NCBI GenBank assembly: GCA_002336915.1
Contig: DDET01000034.1
Coordinates: 1-37,187, forward strand
DNA: 37,187 nt
Direction: 5' to 3'
DNA from: Bacteroidetes bacterium UBA1947
GTDB taxonomy: Bacteria; Bacteroidota; Bacteroidia; Chitinophagales; Chitinophagaceae
This document shows positions 1-7,774 of the stretch, in pieces. The notes beneath the pieces are model-generated. The model did not search any database, had not been told where the DNA came from, and saw nothing but the letters and a program-made list of their open reading frames with translations. Every line of letters starts with the position of its first letter. The stretch's first letter is position 1. A program made the translations under genes and the position numbers.

Positions 1-1084
1 GGCCACCCGGCGTGTGCAGTACCGTAATGGTACCGGGGCTGGGGCGAAAATCGTTGTATGGGTCTTCCGCATTTATACGGCATTCTATGGCATGCATTAC
101 CGGGTCATAGTTCTTACCGCTTATCGGAACGCCTGCGGCTATTTTTATCTGTTCTTTAATGAGATCGTAGCTTATCACTTCTTCAGTAACACCATGCTCT
201 ACCTGTATGCGGGTGTTCATTTCCATGAAATAGAAGTTCCTGTGTTTGTCCACCAGGAATTCTATAGTACCTACGCTTTCGTAATTGATGGCGGCGGCGG
301 CTTTAATGGCAGCTTCACCCATCTTAGCACGTAACTCAGGTGTCATGAAAGGAGAAGGAGATTCTTCCACCAGTTTCTGGTGCCGACGCTGAATAGAACA
401 GTCACGCTCGCTCAAATGGCAAACGGTGCCGAACTGGTCGCCGGCTATTTGTATCTCTATATGGCGCGGTTCTTCAACGAACTTTTCCATATAGATACCA
501 TCGTTCTTAAAAGATGCACCGGCTTCAGCTTTCGCTGCATTGTAAGCGCGTTCAATTTCACTGTCTTCCCATACCACGCGCATACCCTTGCCACCACCAC
601 CGGCAGTAGCTTTCAGGATGATGGGGTAGCCCATATCCTTAGCCAGTTGTTTGGCTTCCTCCACACTTTCCAGTAAGCTTTCGGAACCGGGTATAACAGG
701 CACGCCTGCTCTTATCATGGTTTCTTTGGCAGTCATCTTATCGCCCATGGAGCGGATCATCTCCGGCGTAGGGCCTATGAACTTAATATTGTATTTGGCA
801 CATATTTCAGAGAAATTTGCGTTCTCTGCAAGGAAGCCATAACCGGGATGTATCGCATCAGCATTGGTAATCTCCGCTGCTGCCATTATGTGTGGTATAT
901 TGAGGTAAGAATCGCTGCTCTGTGGTTTGCCTATGCAAACTGCCTCGTCGGCAAAGCGAACGTGCAGGCTGTCCTTGTCGGCAGTGGAATAAACAGCTAC
1001 CGTTTTGATACCCATTTCACGGCAGGTGCGTATAATACGCAATGCTATTTCACCACGGTTTGCTATCAGTATTTTTTTAAACAC
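1..1084 (-). CDS. accC: Acetyl-CoA carboxylase, biotin carboxylase subunit (3' end outside the window)
   Basis: Catalyses ATP-dependent carboxylation of the biotin carried by AccB, the first half-reaction of acetyl-CoA carboxylase, in the cytoplasm. The minus-strand frame is open from a GTG at 1084 to the window edge, about 361 codons of a family that is usually near 450. It begins MFKKILIANRGEIALRIIRT, the family N-terminus. The ATP-grasp glycine loop (TAGGGGKGMR) and the substrate/metal motif MEMNTRIQVEH are visible. The residue after EH is Gly, whereas EHPVTE is common in this family. The GTG start is chosen because the in-frame stop TAA lies immediately upstream and the protein aligns from its first residue. 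It lies 100 bp downstream of accB on the same strand, as expected for an accB-accC operon. Only the C-terminal end is missing, because of the window boundary. Confidence 0.95.
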   Translation of the reverse strand, partial: MFKKILIANRGEIALRIIRTCREMGIKTVAVYSTADKDSLHVRFADEAVCIGKPQSSDSYLNIPHIMAAAEITNADAIHPGYGFLAENANFSEICAKYNIKFIGPTPEMIRSMGDKMTAKETMIRAGVPVIPGSESLLESVEEAKQLAKDMGYPIILKATAGGGGKGMRVVWEDSEIERAYNAAKAEAGASFKNDGIYMEKFVEEPRHIEIQIAGDQFGTVCHLSERDCSIQRRHQKLVEESPSPFMTPELRAKMGEAAIKAAAAINYESVGTIEFLVDKHRNFYFMEMNTRIQVEHGVTEEVISYDLIKEQIKIAAGVPISGKNYDPVMHAIECRINAEDPYNDFRPSPGTITVLHTPGG

Positions 1085-1114
1085 TTAATACAGTTTAGAT
1101 GTGTACAATTTGAC

Positions 1115-1170
1115 AATTCGGCAATCCGACAATCAGTATACTTACACTTATATTGTCAAATTGCCGAATT
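1115..1170. repeat. Inverted repeat in the accB-accC spacer
   Basis: The two 19-nt arms, 1115-1133 (AATTCGGCAATCCGACAAT) and 1152-1170 (ATTGTCAAATTGCCGAATT), are reverse complements at 17 of 19 positions, with an 18-nt loop. The right arm's AT-rich tail continues toward the accB stop codon. The words CAATTTGACAAT and ATTCGGCAAT recur within the spacer on both strands, which suggests a small mobile or interspersed palindromic repeat rather than a plain terminator. There is no U-tract after the stem on the minus strand. Confidence 0.75.
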
Positions 1171-1184
1171 CGCTAATCAATTTA

Positions 1185-1676
1185 TTAAGCCGGTTCTACA
1201 AGGAACAAAGGTTGGTCGTATTCTATTGGCGAAGCGTCATCAACCAAGACCTTAACAATGGTGCCGCTTACTTCGCTTTCTATTTCATTGAACAGTTTCA
1301 TTGCTTCCACAATGCAAAGCACATCACCTGTCTTCACTTCATCGCCCACATTAACGAAGGCCGGCTTATCAGGGCCTGCACTACGATAAAAAGTGCCGAT
1401 CATCGGCGATTTAACTGTTATCAACTTATCATTTGCCGGTGCGGCGGCAGGTGCGGCTTGCGGTGTTGTTGCAGCAGGAGCCGACTGTTGCTGCGGCGCA
1501 GTTTGCGGCATAGCCTGTGGCATCATTTGCTGCATAGCAGGTTGCACCGCTACATACTGCGTTTCGGGCTGTGCCTGTTTGATGACGATCTTAAAATCAC
1601 CTTCTTCAATATTAAGTTCACTGATGTTAGACTTGTTAATGATCTTGATCAGCTCCTGTATTTGTTTGAACTCCAT
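1185..1676 (-). CDS. accB: Acetyl-CoA carboxylase, biotin carboxyl carrier protein
   Basis: Carries the biotin that AccC carboxylates and passes to the carboxyltransferase. The protein is 163 aa, normal for BCCP. It has a short N-terminal helical segment (1-35), a flexible Ala/Pro/Gln-rich linker (about 36-82) and a C-terminal biotinyl domain with the EAMKLFNEIE motif. Lys127 is the predicted biotinylated residue. The protein ends in the family-typical LFLVEPA. The gene starts 25 bp after the efp stop and is followed by accC, so the three genes are probably co-transcribed. No separate promoter is obvious in the 25-bp gap. Confidence 0.97.
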   Translation of the reverse strand: MEFKQIQELIKIINKSNISELNIEEGDFKIVIKQAQPETQYVAVQPAMQQMMPQAMPQTAPQQQSAPAATTPQAAPAAAPANDKLITVKSPMIGTFYRSAGPDKPAFVNVGDEVKTGDVLCIVEAMKLFNEIESEVSGTIVKVLVDDASPIEYDQPLFLVEPA

Positions 1677-1701
1677 GAGGATCTCTTTAAAGTTAAAGGA
1701 A

Positions 1702-2268
1702 TTATGATTTTACACGCTCCATATAGGCACCTGTTTTTGTGTCTATTTTGATCATTTCACCGGCGTCAACGAACAGTGGTACCATTACTGTTGCTCCTGT
1801 TTCAACAGTAGCCGGTTTAAGGGTACGGGTAGCCGTATCGCCTTTCACGCCGGGCTCTGAGTAGGTTACCTGCAGTATAATATTGGCGGGGAGCTCTACG
1901 CTCATCGGCAGTTCTGTTTCAGTATTTACCATTACAGATACTTCCTGGCCATCTTTGTAAAGCTCAGGACGTTCGATCATTTCAGCGGGCAGGCTTATTT
2001 GTTCGAAGGTGGCGTTATCCATAAAGTTGAAACCGCTATCGTCCTTATAAAGGAACTGGTAGGGGCGGCGTTCCACGCGAACGGGGAAGATGTTGTCGCC
2101 TGAGTTCCAGGTGTGCTCGATAGAACGGTTATTGTCAACTCCTTTGAGTTTAGCCCAAACTTTCGCTGCTGCGCGGGCTGTTTTGTTTTGTCCGAATTCT
2201 ACGACTGAGTAAAGGCTGCCATCCAATTTAAGGATCAAACCATTACGCATATCTGCTGTTGTAGCCAT
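1702..2268 (-). CDS. efp: Translation elongation factor P, with an atypical tip loop
   Basis: Binds between the ribosomal P and E sites and relieves stalling on polyproline. The protein is 188 aa, full length, with the three-domain EF-P order: an N-terminal KOW-like domain (1-65), a middle OB domain (RVERRPYQFLYKD, about 77-130) and a C-terminal OB domain (GVKGDTATRTLKPATVETGA, ending GAYMERVKS). In most bacteria the domain I tip loop reads KPGKG, with a modified Lys. Here it reads NKTARAAAK, placing Arg32 at the tip and removing the Pro-Gly. An Arg tip is known from the rhamnosylated EarP class, but the surrounding loop differs and no earP is in this window. The gene is first in the efp-accB-accC set and has a -7 box at 2292-2299. 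Confidence 0.96.
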   Translation of the reverse strand: MATTADMRNGLILKLDGSLYSVVEFGQNKTARAAAKVWAKLKGVDNNRSIEHTWNSGDNIFPVRVERRPYQFLYKDDSGFNFMDNATFEQISLPAEMIERPELYKDGQEVSVMVNTETELPMSVELPANIILQVTYSEPGVKGDTATRTLKPATVETGATVMVPLFVDAGEMIKIDTKTGAYMERVKS

Positions 2269-2291
2269 TTATTTGTTTTTTGTACGGACTG

Positions 2292-2299
2292 CAAAAGTA
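2292..2299 (-). promoter_or_regulatory. Predicted -7 box of the efp-accBC operon
   Basis: Read on the minus strand this is TACTTTTG, a full match to the Bacteroidota -7 consensus TAnnTTTG. It ends 23 nt before the efp ATG. The position fits a start of transcription about 15-20 nt upstream of the codon. No clear -33 element was assigned. Confidence 0.6.
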
Positions 2300-2330
2300 A
2301 TCAATAAAGCCATAAAGCGAAACCCTGATT

Positions 2331-3560
2331 TTAGGCGATTTTGCCCCTAAAAACGCTTTTTTCGACCGGATTATTACCAAAATCGTATGGAATATTGGCT
2401 AAAGAGGGGATTTTTTTAGTAATTATCAAGTTGGCTATTTTCCCTTTTTCTATGCTGCCCAACTCGTTTTCCAGCTCCATAGCTGCGCTGCCATTGATGG
2501 TAACGGCATTAATGGCCTCCTCCGGGGTCATTTTGAGCTGGGTGCAGGCAATTGTAAGTAGCAAAGGTACATTCCCTGACGGGCAGGAGCCAGGGTTATA
2601 ATCGGTAGCCAGGCATACCGGCAGCCCCGCATCTATCATTTTACGGGCGGGCTGGTATTGGATGCCCAGGAAGAAGGCTGCAGCAGGCAGTAAAGTGGGG
2701 ATGGTGTTATTGCCCTTCAAGGCTTCGATCTCGGCGTCTCCTACGCATTCCAGGTGGTCTACGCTTACGGCCTTATGTTTTACACCTACCTGTACACCGC
2801 CTGAATAGTGGAGCTGGTTGGCATGTATCTTCGGTTTCAGCCCGTATTTCCAACCAGCTTCCAGCAGGCGTTCTGTTTCAGGAACTTCAAAAAAGCCTTT
2901 CTCACAAAAGACATCCATATAGTCTGCCAGTCCTTCGGCTGCTATCCGGGGCAGCATTTTATTTATTATTAAATTTAAATAATCTGCTTTATGTTCTTTA
3001 TATTCAATAGGATATGCATGTGCGGCTAAAAAGCTGGCTTTTATTGGGAGAGGGCTGTTTTCTTTCAATTTTCGTATTACCCGCAGCATTTTCATTTCAG
3101 CTTCGGTATTCAGGCCGTAACCGCTTTTTATTTCAATGGCACCGGTCCCTTGTGCCATTACCTCGTGCAACCTCCTGAGTGATTGCTGATAAAGTTCTTC
3201 TTCGCCGGTCTCGTTTAATCGTTTAGCGGAGTTGAGAATGCCTCCTCCACGCTTTGCAATATCCTCATAGCTCAGGCCCTTTATACGGTCTACAAATTCC
3301 CGCTCTCTTGAAGCTGCAAAAACGAGGTGGGTATGTGAGTCGCACCAGGTGGGTAGTACAAAGCGGCCACTTGCATCATAGGTCTCATCGGCACTCATTT
3401 CCGGCAATTCGGCCATTGGCCCAAAACTGTGGATCAGCCCATTTTCAGCGAGCAGCCATGCATTCTCCAGGGTGGGAATGTTATCCATATCTCCGCCAAA
3501 GACCCGTTTGCGGTCTGTCACCTGGCACAGCTGTTTGATATTTGTTATGAGCAGACGCAT
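2331..3560 (-). CDS. hutI: Imidazolonepropionase (histidine degradation)
   Basis: Hydrolyses 4-imidazolone-5-propanoate to N-formimino-L-glutamate, the third step of histidine catabolism, in the cytoplasm. The protein is 409 aa, matching the family. It is an amidohydrolase-superfamily TIM barrel, with the metal-binding HxH in DSHTHLVFA (His76 and His78), a further His in LAAHAYP, the KIHANQL segment, and the late Asp in LATDYNPGSCPSGN, a very characteristic HutI signature. The C-terminus has the small beta-domain ending seen in the family (GSIEKGKIANLIIT). No other hut gene is in the window. It has its own -7 box 8 nt upstream of the ATG. Confidence 0.95.
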   Translation of the reverse strand: MRLLITNIKQLCQVTDRKRVFGGDMDNIPTLENAWLLAENGLIHSFGPMAELPEMSADETYDASGRFVLPTWCDSHTHLVFAASREREFVDRIKGLSYEDIAKRGGGILNSAKRLNETGEEELYQQSLRRLHEVMAQGTGAIEIKSGYGLNTEAEMKMLRVIRKLKENSPLPIKASFLAAHAYPIEYKEHKADYLNLIINKMLPRIAAEGLADYMDVFCEKGFFEVPETERLLEAGWKYGLKPKIHANQLHYSGGVQVGVKHKAVSVDHLECVGDAEIEALKGNNTIPTLLPAAAFFLGIQYQPARKMIDAGLPVCLATDYNPGSCPSGNVPLLLTIACTQLKMTPEEAINAVTINGSAAMELENELGSIEKGKIANLIITKKIPSLANIPYDFGNNPVEKSVFRGKIA

Positions 3561-3567
3561 AATATGC

Positions 3568-3575
3568 CAAAAGTA
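3568..3575 (-). promoter_or_regulatory. Predicted -7 box of hutI
   Basis: TACTTTTG on the minus strand matches TAnnTTTG. It ends 8 nt before the hutI ATG, implying a very short or absent 5' leader. Confidence 0.55.
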
Positions 3576-3590
3576 ATCGAAACTAGCCCA

Positions 3591-3624
3591 AAAAATAAGC
3601 CCGCCATTCGGCAGGCTTATTTTT
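3591..3624 (-). terminator. Rho-independent terminator after the aldo/keto reductase gene
   Basis: An 11-bp stem pairs 3591-3601 with 3614-3624 (AAAAATAAGCC with GGCTTATTTTT), plus an inner GCC/GGC pair. It is A/T-flanked on both sides, so it can act in both directions. On the minus strand it lies about 20 nt after the aldo/keto reductase stop codon and upstream of the hutI promoter. Confidence 0.8.
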
Positions 3625-3644
3625 AATTTTTTTAAGAAGTATCA

Positions 3645-4634
3645 TTACCTGTTTACTGCGCTCATTCCCGCCTCCGGGTAACGAGTACCCTCTGCGATGT
3701 TCTTAGGGAAGATATTATCGATCTCGTCCAGTTCCTGCTGTGTGAAGCTAACATTGACAGCACCTACATTTTCTTCAAGATATTTAATGCGTTTGGTGCC
3801 TGGTATCGGGAAGATAAAATCGCCCTGCGCCATTACCCATGCAAGCGCCAATTGCGAGGCCGTACAGTTCTTCTGCGCAGCCAGGTCCTGTATTTTCTTT
3901 ACAATTTCCAGGTTCTTATTAAAGTTGTCGCCCTGGAAACGCGGAGAGAACCTGCGGTAATCATCAGCCTCAAGATCGTCAAATTTCTTTATCTGCCCGG
4001 TCAGGAAGCCGCGGCCCAGTGGGCTATATGCTACAAATGCAATGCCCAGCTCTTTACAGGTCTCCAGTACTTCATCTTCCGGGTCGCGTGTCCAGAGTGA
4101 GTACTCGCTTTGCACCGCACTTATGGGATGTATCGCATGCGCTCTCCTGATTGTTGCTGCTGATACCTCAGACAAGCCTATGCCTTTTACTTTGCCTTGT
4201 TGCACCAGTTTTCCCATGGCCTCAACCGTCACTTCTATAGGTGTTTCAGGGTCTACCCGGTGCAGATAGTAAAGGTCTATCACATGGGTTTCCAGTCTCC
4301 TCAGGCTGGCCTCACAGGCGCTCTGCACATACTCCGGCGTACCATTTACGCCCCTTGCCGTAGGGTTTGAAGGGTCGCGTACAATACCGAATTTTGTGGC
4401 CAGGGTTATTTTATCCCTGTTGCCCTTCAGTGCTTTGGCCACCAACTCCTCATTCTTGTATGGCCCATACATATCGGCAGTATCCCAGAAATGCACGCCC
4501 AACTCTATAGCCCGATGTAGTGTTTTTAGCGACTCCTCGTCATTCCTATCGCCATAAAAATCGCTCATGCCCATGCAACCCAGGCCAAGCTCCGATGCAG
4601 TTAATCCCTGCGAACCTAATTGTTTAGTTTTCAT
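3645..4634 (-). CDS. Aldo/keto reductase
   Basis: A cytoplasmic NADPH-dependent carbonyl reductase; the substrate cannot be told from sequence. The protein is 329 aa, a single (alpha/beta)8 barrel. It has the family start (LGSQGLTASELGLGCMGMS), the catalytic Asp and Tyr in WDTADMYGPYKNEE, the catalytic Lys in TLATKFG, the His in LYYLHRVD, and a cofactor-binding end (IPGTKRIKYLEENVGA). It resembles the AKR13/YajO-like oxidoreductases commonly annotated as pyridoxal reductase-like. It is a single-gene unit ending in the terminator at 3591-3624, divergent from the C45 gene. Confidence 0.93.
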   Translation of the reverse strand: MKTKQLGSQGLTASELGLGCMGMSDFYGDRNDEESLKTLHRAIELGVHFWDTADMYGPYKNEELVAKALKGNRDKITLATKFGIVRDPSNPTARGVNGTPEYVQSACEASLRRLETHVIDLYYLHRVDPETPIEVTVEAMGKLVQQGKVKGIGLSEVSAATIRRAHAIHPISAVQSEYSLWTRDPEDEVLETCKELGIAFVAYSPLGRGFLTGQIKKFDDLEADDYRRFSPRFQGDNFNKNLEIVKKIQDLAAQKNCTASQLALAWVMAQGDFIFPIPGTKRIKYLEENVGAVNVSFTQQELDEIDNIFPKNIAEGTRYPEAGMSAVNR

Positions 4635-4769
4635 AATGCCCTATTCAGGCATCAAAGGTGCTATTATTATATAATGCCTGAAAATAGAATTGCTTTATGA
4701 CTAAATATGAAAAAACTTTAACTGAAGTATTAAACCGGGTGCCTACCTGCTAATCAGCGCCCATTTCCT

Positions 4770-4777
4770 TAACTTCG
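4770..4777 (+). promoter_or_regulatory. Predicted -7 box of the C45/glycosyltransferase unit
   Basis: TAACTTCG differs from TAnnTTTG at one position. It ends 8 nt before the ATG at 4785, the same short spacing as at hutI and the helicase at 35231. Confidence 0.4.
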
Positions 4778-4784
4778 CAGCCTT

Positions 4785-6458
4785 ATGCGTTTTTTAAAGA
4801 AGTTGATGAAGATCCTGGGTTATATACTTGGGATATTTCTCTTACTTATTCTTGTTTTTTCCGTGTATGTATGGCGGGTATCTGATATAAGACCTCCCGA
4901 GGTGGCAGATACGACAGCCGTTTATTTTCAAAAAACACATACAGATAGCACTCTTTACAGCATAAGCGACAACTGGATAAGGCATAGCAAGTACGGACTT
5001 TACGAAATGTATATTTCAGGAGCCCCATTCGACAGGGGAGTGAAAAATGGCAAACTGTCGCAAAAACTTATTACAGACCAGGAGGAAGCATTTACAGACG
5101 AAATAAAGAGGATGGTACCTTCCCATGGCTACCTTAAATTTCTGAAGTATGTGATCGGCTTTATGAATAAAAACCTCCCGGACAATGTAAAGCAGGAATA
5201 CAAGGAGGAGATATACGGGGTTTCTAAATCGGCATCAGATTCATTTGATTGGATAGGGAAGAATTACGCACGCATACTGAACTATCATGCTGCGCACGAT
5301 ATAGGCCATGCACTGCAAAGCATGATGCTGGTGGGCTGCACATCGTTCGGCGCATGGGGAGATAAAACCGCAGACGGTTCTATGCTGCTGGGCCGCAACT
5401 TTGATTTTTGGGTGGGGGATAGGTTTGCTGAAAATAAGATCGTTGCATTTTACAAACCCGATAAAGGCCACAAGTTTGCCTTTGTAACATGGGGTGGTTT
5501 TACCGGTGTAGTGTCCGGCATGAACGACCAGGGACTTACTGTCACCATCAATGCAGCACGCTCAGATATACCATGGGCTGGAGCAGCAACGCCTGTATCA
5601 CTTGTGGCACGAGAAGTGTTGCAATATGCATCGAATATCAGGGAGGCGATAGAAGTAGCGCGCCGCCGCAAGATGTTTGTTTCAGAAAGTTTTTTGATAG
5701 GCAGTGCAATAGATCATAAAGCAGTGATCATAGAAAAGACGCCGGATACACTGGCAATTTACGACCCGGGTGGCGACCACATACAATGTACCAATCATTA
5801 CCAAAGTAGTCTCTTCCAGCGCCAACAATTGAATATGGAGCAGAAAGAAAAAAGCGCTTCTGTTTATCGTTACCAACGCCTGCAGGAATTAATGCAGGAA
5901 AGCTACCCGCTCAATCCAATGAAAATGGCGGCAATACTGCGCGACAGGAGGGGCCTGCATAATGCCGATATAGGCGAGGGAAATGAGAAGGCGGTGAACC
6001 AACTGATCGCACACCATTCCATTATCTTCCAGCCCGACAGCCTGCGTATGTGGGTGAGCACGCAGCCCTGGCAACTGGGCACGTATGTGTGCTATGACCT
6101 TCGAAAAATATTTTCCCTTAATGGATTGCACCAGGACATAGAGATAGCTGATACGGCATTGAACATAGCCCCGGACACATTCTTGTATAGCAATGCATTT
6201 AAGAGCTTTATGCTGTACCGCAAGAACAGGATAAACCTGCTGCAGAAAAAATTTGTGGACACTGCAGAGGTGACACATAGCAATCCTAATTTGTATGATG
6301 CATATAGAATAGCGGGGGATTATTGCAAAGAGCAAAAGTGGTATCCACAGGCTATCGATTATTACAAGGCGGCTTTAACTCATGAGGTGGCAACAGTTAC
6401 CGAACGTGAGTCGATAGAGAATAAGATAAAGTATTGCCAAAAGAAACAAACTAGATAA
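4785..6458 (+). CDS. Membrane-anchored C45 / penicillin-acyltransferase-like N-terminal-nucleophile protein
   Basis: The protein is 557 aa. Residues about 8-29 form one hydrophobic anchor, so the body is likely periplasmic. The central domain matches the acyl-CoA:6-aminopenicillanate acyltransferase / choloylglycine hydrolase-like Ntn fold. It contains LVGCTSFGAWGD with the candidate nucleophile Cys185, then GSMLLGRNFDFWVGD, FVTWGGFTGVVSGMNDQGLTVTINAA and the later ALYDPGG-like segment. In this family the precursor self-cleaves before the Cys, so a 184-residue propeptide would carry the anchor. The C-terminal 60 residues (NPNLYDAYRIAGDYCKEQKWYPQAIDYYKAAL) look like one TPR unit. Acyl transfer or amide hydrolysis on an acylated substrate is inferred. 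It lies 50 bp upstream of the glycosyltransferase-DUF2062 gene on the same strand, so the two are likely linked in function. Confidence 0.85.
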   Translation: MRFLKKLMKILGYILGIFLLLILVFSVYVWRVSDIRPPEVADTTAVYFQKTHTDSTLYSISDNWIRHSKYGLYEMYISGAPFDRGVKNGKLSQKLITDQEEAFTDEIKRMVPSHGYLKFLKYVIGFMNKNLPDNVKQEYKEEIYGVSKSASDSFDWIGKNYARILNYHAAHDIGHALQSMMLVGCTSFGAWGDKTADGSMLLGRNFDFWVGDRFAENKIVAFYKPDKGHKFAFVTWGGFTGVVSGMNDQGLTVTINAARSDIPWAGAATPVSLVAREVLQYASNIREAIEVARRRKMFVSESFLIGSAIDHKAVIIEKTPDTLAIYDPGGDHIQCTNHYQSSLFQRQQLNMEQKEKSASVYRYQRLQELMQESYPLNPMKMAAILRDRRGLHNADIGEGNEKAVNQLIAHHSIIFQPDSLRMWVSTQPWQLGTYVCYDLRKIFSLNGLHQDIEIADTALNIAPDTFLYSNAFKSFMLYRKNRINLLQKKFVDTAEVTHSNPNLYDAYRIAGDYCKEQKWYPQAIDYYKAALTHEVATVTERESIENKIKYCQKKQTR

Positions 6459-6508
6459 CATCTTACATACGCGCTATCTTGAACACAGGTTTTGACATAC
6501 AAGCATCT

Positions 6509-7714
6509 ATGCCGGAAGAACAACTGCCAACACACGAGGTATTATTCAGGGAGAACAAGATATGTGTACTGATCCCTACCTATAATAATGCGGGTAGCCT
6601 GGCTGATGTGGTAAAAAATGTATTGGCTTATACTACGCAGGTAATTGTGGTGAATGATGGTTCAACAGACAATACAGCGGAAATACTCAGGAATTTTAAG
6701 AATATTCATGTGGTTAGTTACCTGCCTAATAAGGGTAAGGGAATAGCACTACGTACAGGGATAAGGGAAGCAGCGAAACTTGGTTACGATTATGCCATCG
6801 CTATAGATAGTGACGGCCAACACTATGCGCACGACCTGCCTAGGTTTCTGGAACAGATATTGGAAACACCGGGCGCACTCATTGTTGGCGCAAGGAATTT
6901 GAACCAGGAAAATGTCCCGGGCAAAAGTAGCTTCGGCAATCGCTTTTCCAACTTCTGGTACTGGATAGAGACCGGTATCAGGCTGCCCGATACGCAATCG
7001 GGTTACAGGTTATATCCTGTGGCAAAGCTGGCGAAGAAAAAATATATTACCCGCAAGTACGAGTTTGAGATAGAGGTGATGGTGCGTGCTGCATGGAGCG
7101 GGATACTGGTAGTGACCATACCCATTTCCGTTTACTATCCACCGGCTGAAGAACGGGTTTCGCATTTCAGGCCATTCAAAGATTTTACACGTATCAGTAT
7201 ACTCAATACAGTATTGGTATTGATTGCATTTCTTTGGATAAAGCCGCGCGATTTTGTGAAGTTGATGTTCTCAAGGGAGGGCTGGCGAAAGATATGGAAT
7301 GCCATCTTCGTCAACCCGCAAGAGAGTAATAATACAAAGGCAGCATCCATAGGCTTCGGCATTTTTATGGGCATTGTACCAGTGTGGGGTTTTCAACTTG
7401 CGATAGGTATTCCCCTTGCCATGTTATTTAAGCTCAACAAGACGCTCTTCATCCTTGCAGCTAATATCAGTATTTTCCCCTTTACTGTTTTCATCCTCAT
7501 GGCTAGTCTTATTACCGGCAAGCTGGTGCTGGGCGATACGCATTGGCTGGATGTGCATGCGATGACATTGGAGCGTTTTAAGCATGCAGGTGTCGCTTTC
7601 TTTCTAGGTGGAACTGTGCTTGCCATTGTTGCCGGCCTGGCTGCCTATCTCATTACATTACTTTCCCTTGCAATGCTCAGGCGCAGGAAAAGAGTGTCAA
7701 ACGCGGATCAATAA
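6509..7714 (+). CDS. Family 2 glycosyltransferase fused to a DUF2062 membrane domain
   Basis: The N-terminal half (about 10-240) is a GT2 domain of the dolichol-phosphate-mannose-synthase type. It shows VLIPTYNNAGSLADV, the VVNDGSTDNTAEIL segment, NKGKGIALRTG, and the DSDGQH metal motif. The C-terminal part has the DUF2062 signature (GFGIFMGIVPVWGFQLAIGIP) and several membrane helices. Start: the ATG at 6509 is preferred over an in-frame TTG at 6479, because the TTG lies inside a possible -7 box (TATCTTGA). The protein is then 401 aa. Such fusions are known near lipid- and pigment-modifying clusters; with the C45 neighbour, transfer of a sugar to a lipid or acylated intermediate at the inner membrane is a reasonable inference, no more. 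Confidence 0.88.
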   Translation: MPEEQLPTHEVLFRENKICVLIPTYNNAGSLADVVKNVLAYTTQVIVVNDGSTDNTAEILRNFKNIHVVSYLPNKGKGIALRTGIREAAKLGYDYAIAIDSDGQHYAHDLPRFLEQILETPGALIVGARNLNQENVPGKSSFGNRFSNFWYWIETGIRLPDTQSGYRLYPVAKLAKKKYITRKYEFEIEVMVRAAWSGILVVTIPISVYYPPAEERVSHFRPFKDFTRISILNTVLVLIAFLWIKPRDFVKLMFSREGWRKIWNAIFVNPQESNNTKAASIGFGIFMGIVPVWGFQLAIGIPLAMLFKLNKTLFILAANISIFPFTVFILMASLITGKLVLGDTHWLDVHAMTLERFKHAGVAFFLGGTVLAIVAGLAAYLITLLSLAMLRRRKRVSNADQ

Positions 7715-7715
7715 C

Positions 7716-7751
7716 AAAAAAAAGTCCGCTACTGTATAGACAATAGCGGAC
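7716..7751 (-). terminator. Rho-independent terminator of rpoD
   Basis: An 8-bp stem, GTCCGCTA (7724-7731) with TAGCGGAC (7744-7751), is followed on the minus strand by eight Us (complement of 7716-7723). It lies 24 nt after the rpoD stop codon and immediately after the convergent glycosyltransferase gene. Confidence 0.88.
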
Positions 7752-7774
7752 CAGTCAATGATATTAAGCAGGTA

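Noticed and set aside
14..1255. Several plus-strand open frames of 60-216 codons over the accC/accB genes
   Set aside because: The minus strand encodes clear AccC and AccB throughout; the plus-strand frames are mirror shadows with no recognised family and low-complexity composition.
6479..6508. TTG start for the glycosyltransferase-DUF2062 gene
   Set aside because: The TTG is inside a possible -7 box (TATCTTGA), and the ATG at 6509 gives a normal GT2 N-terminus.
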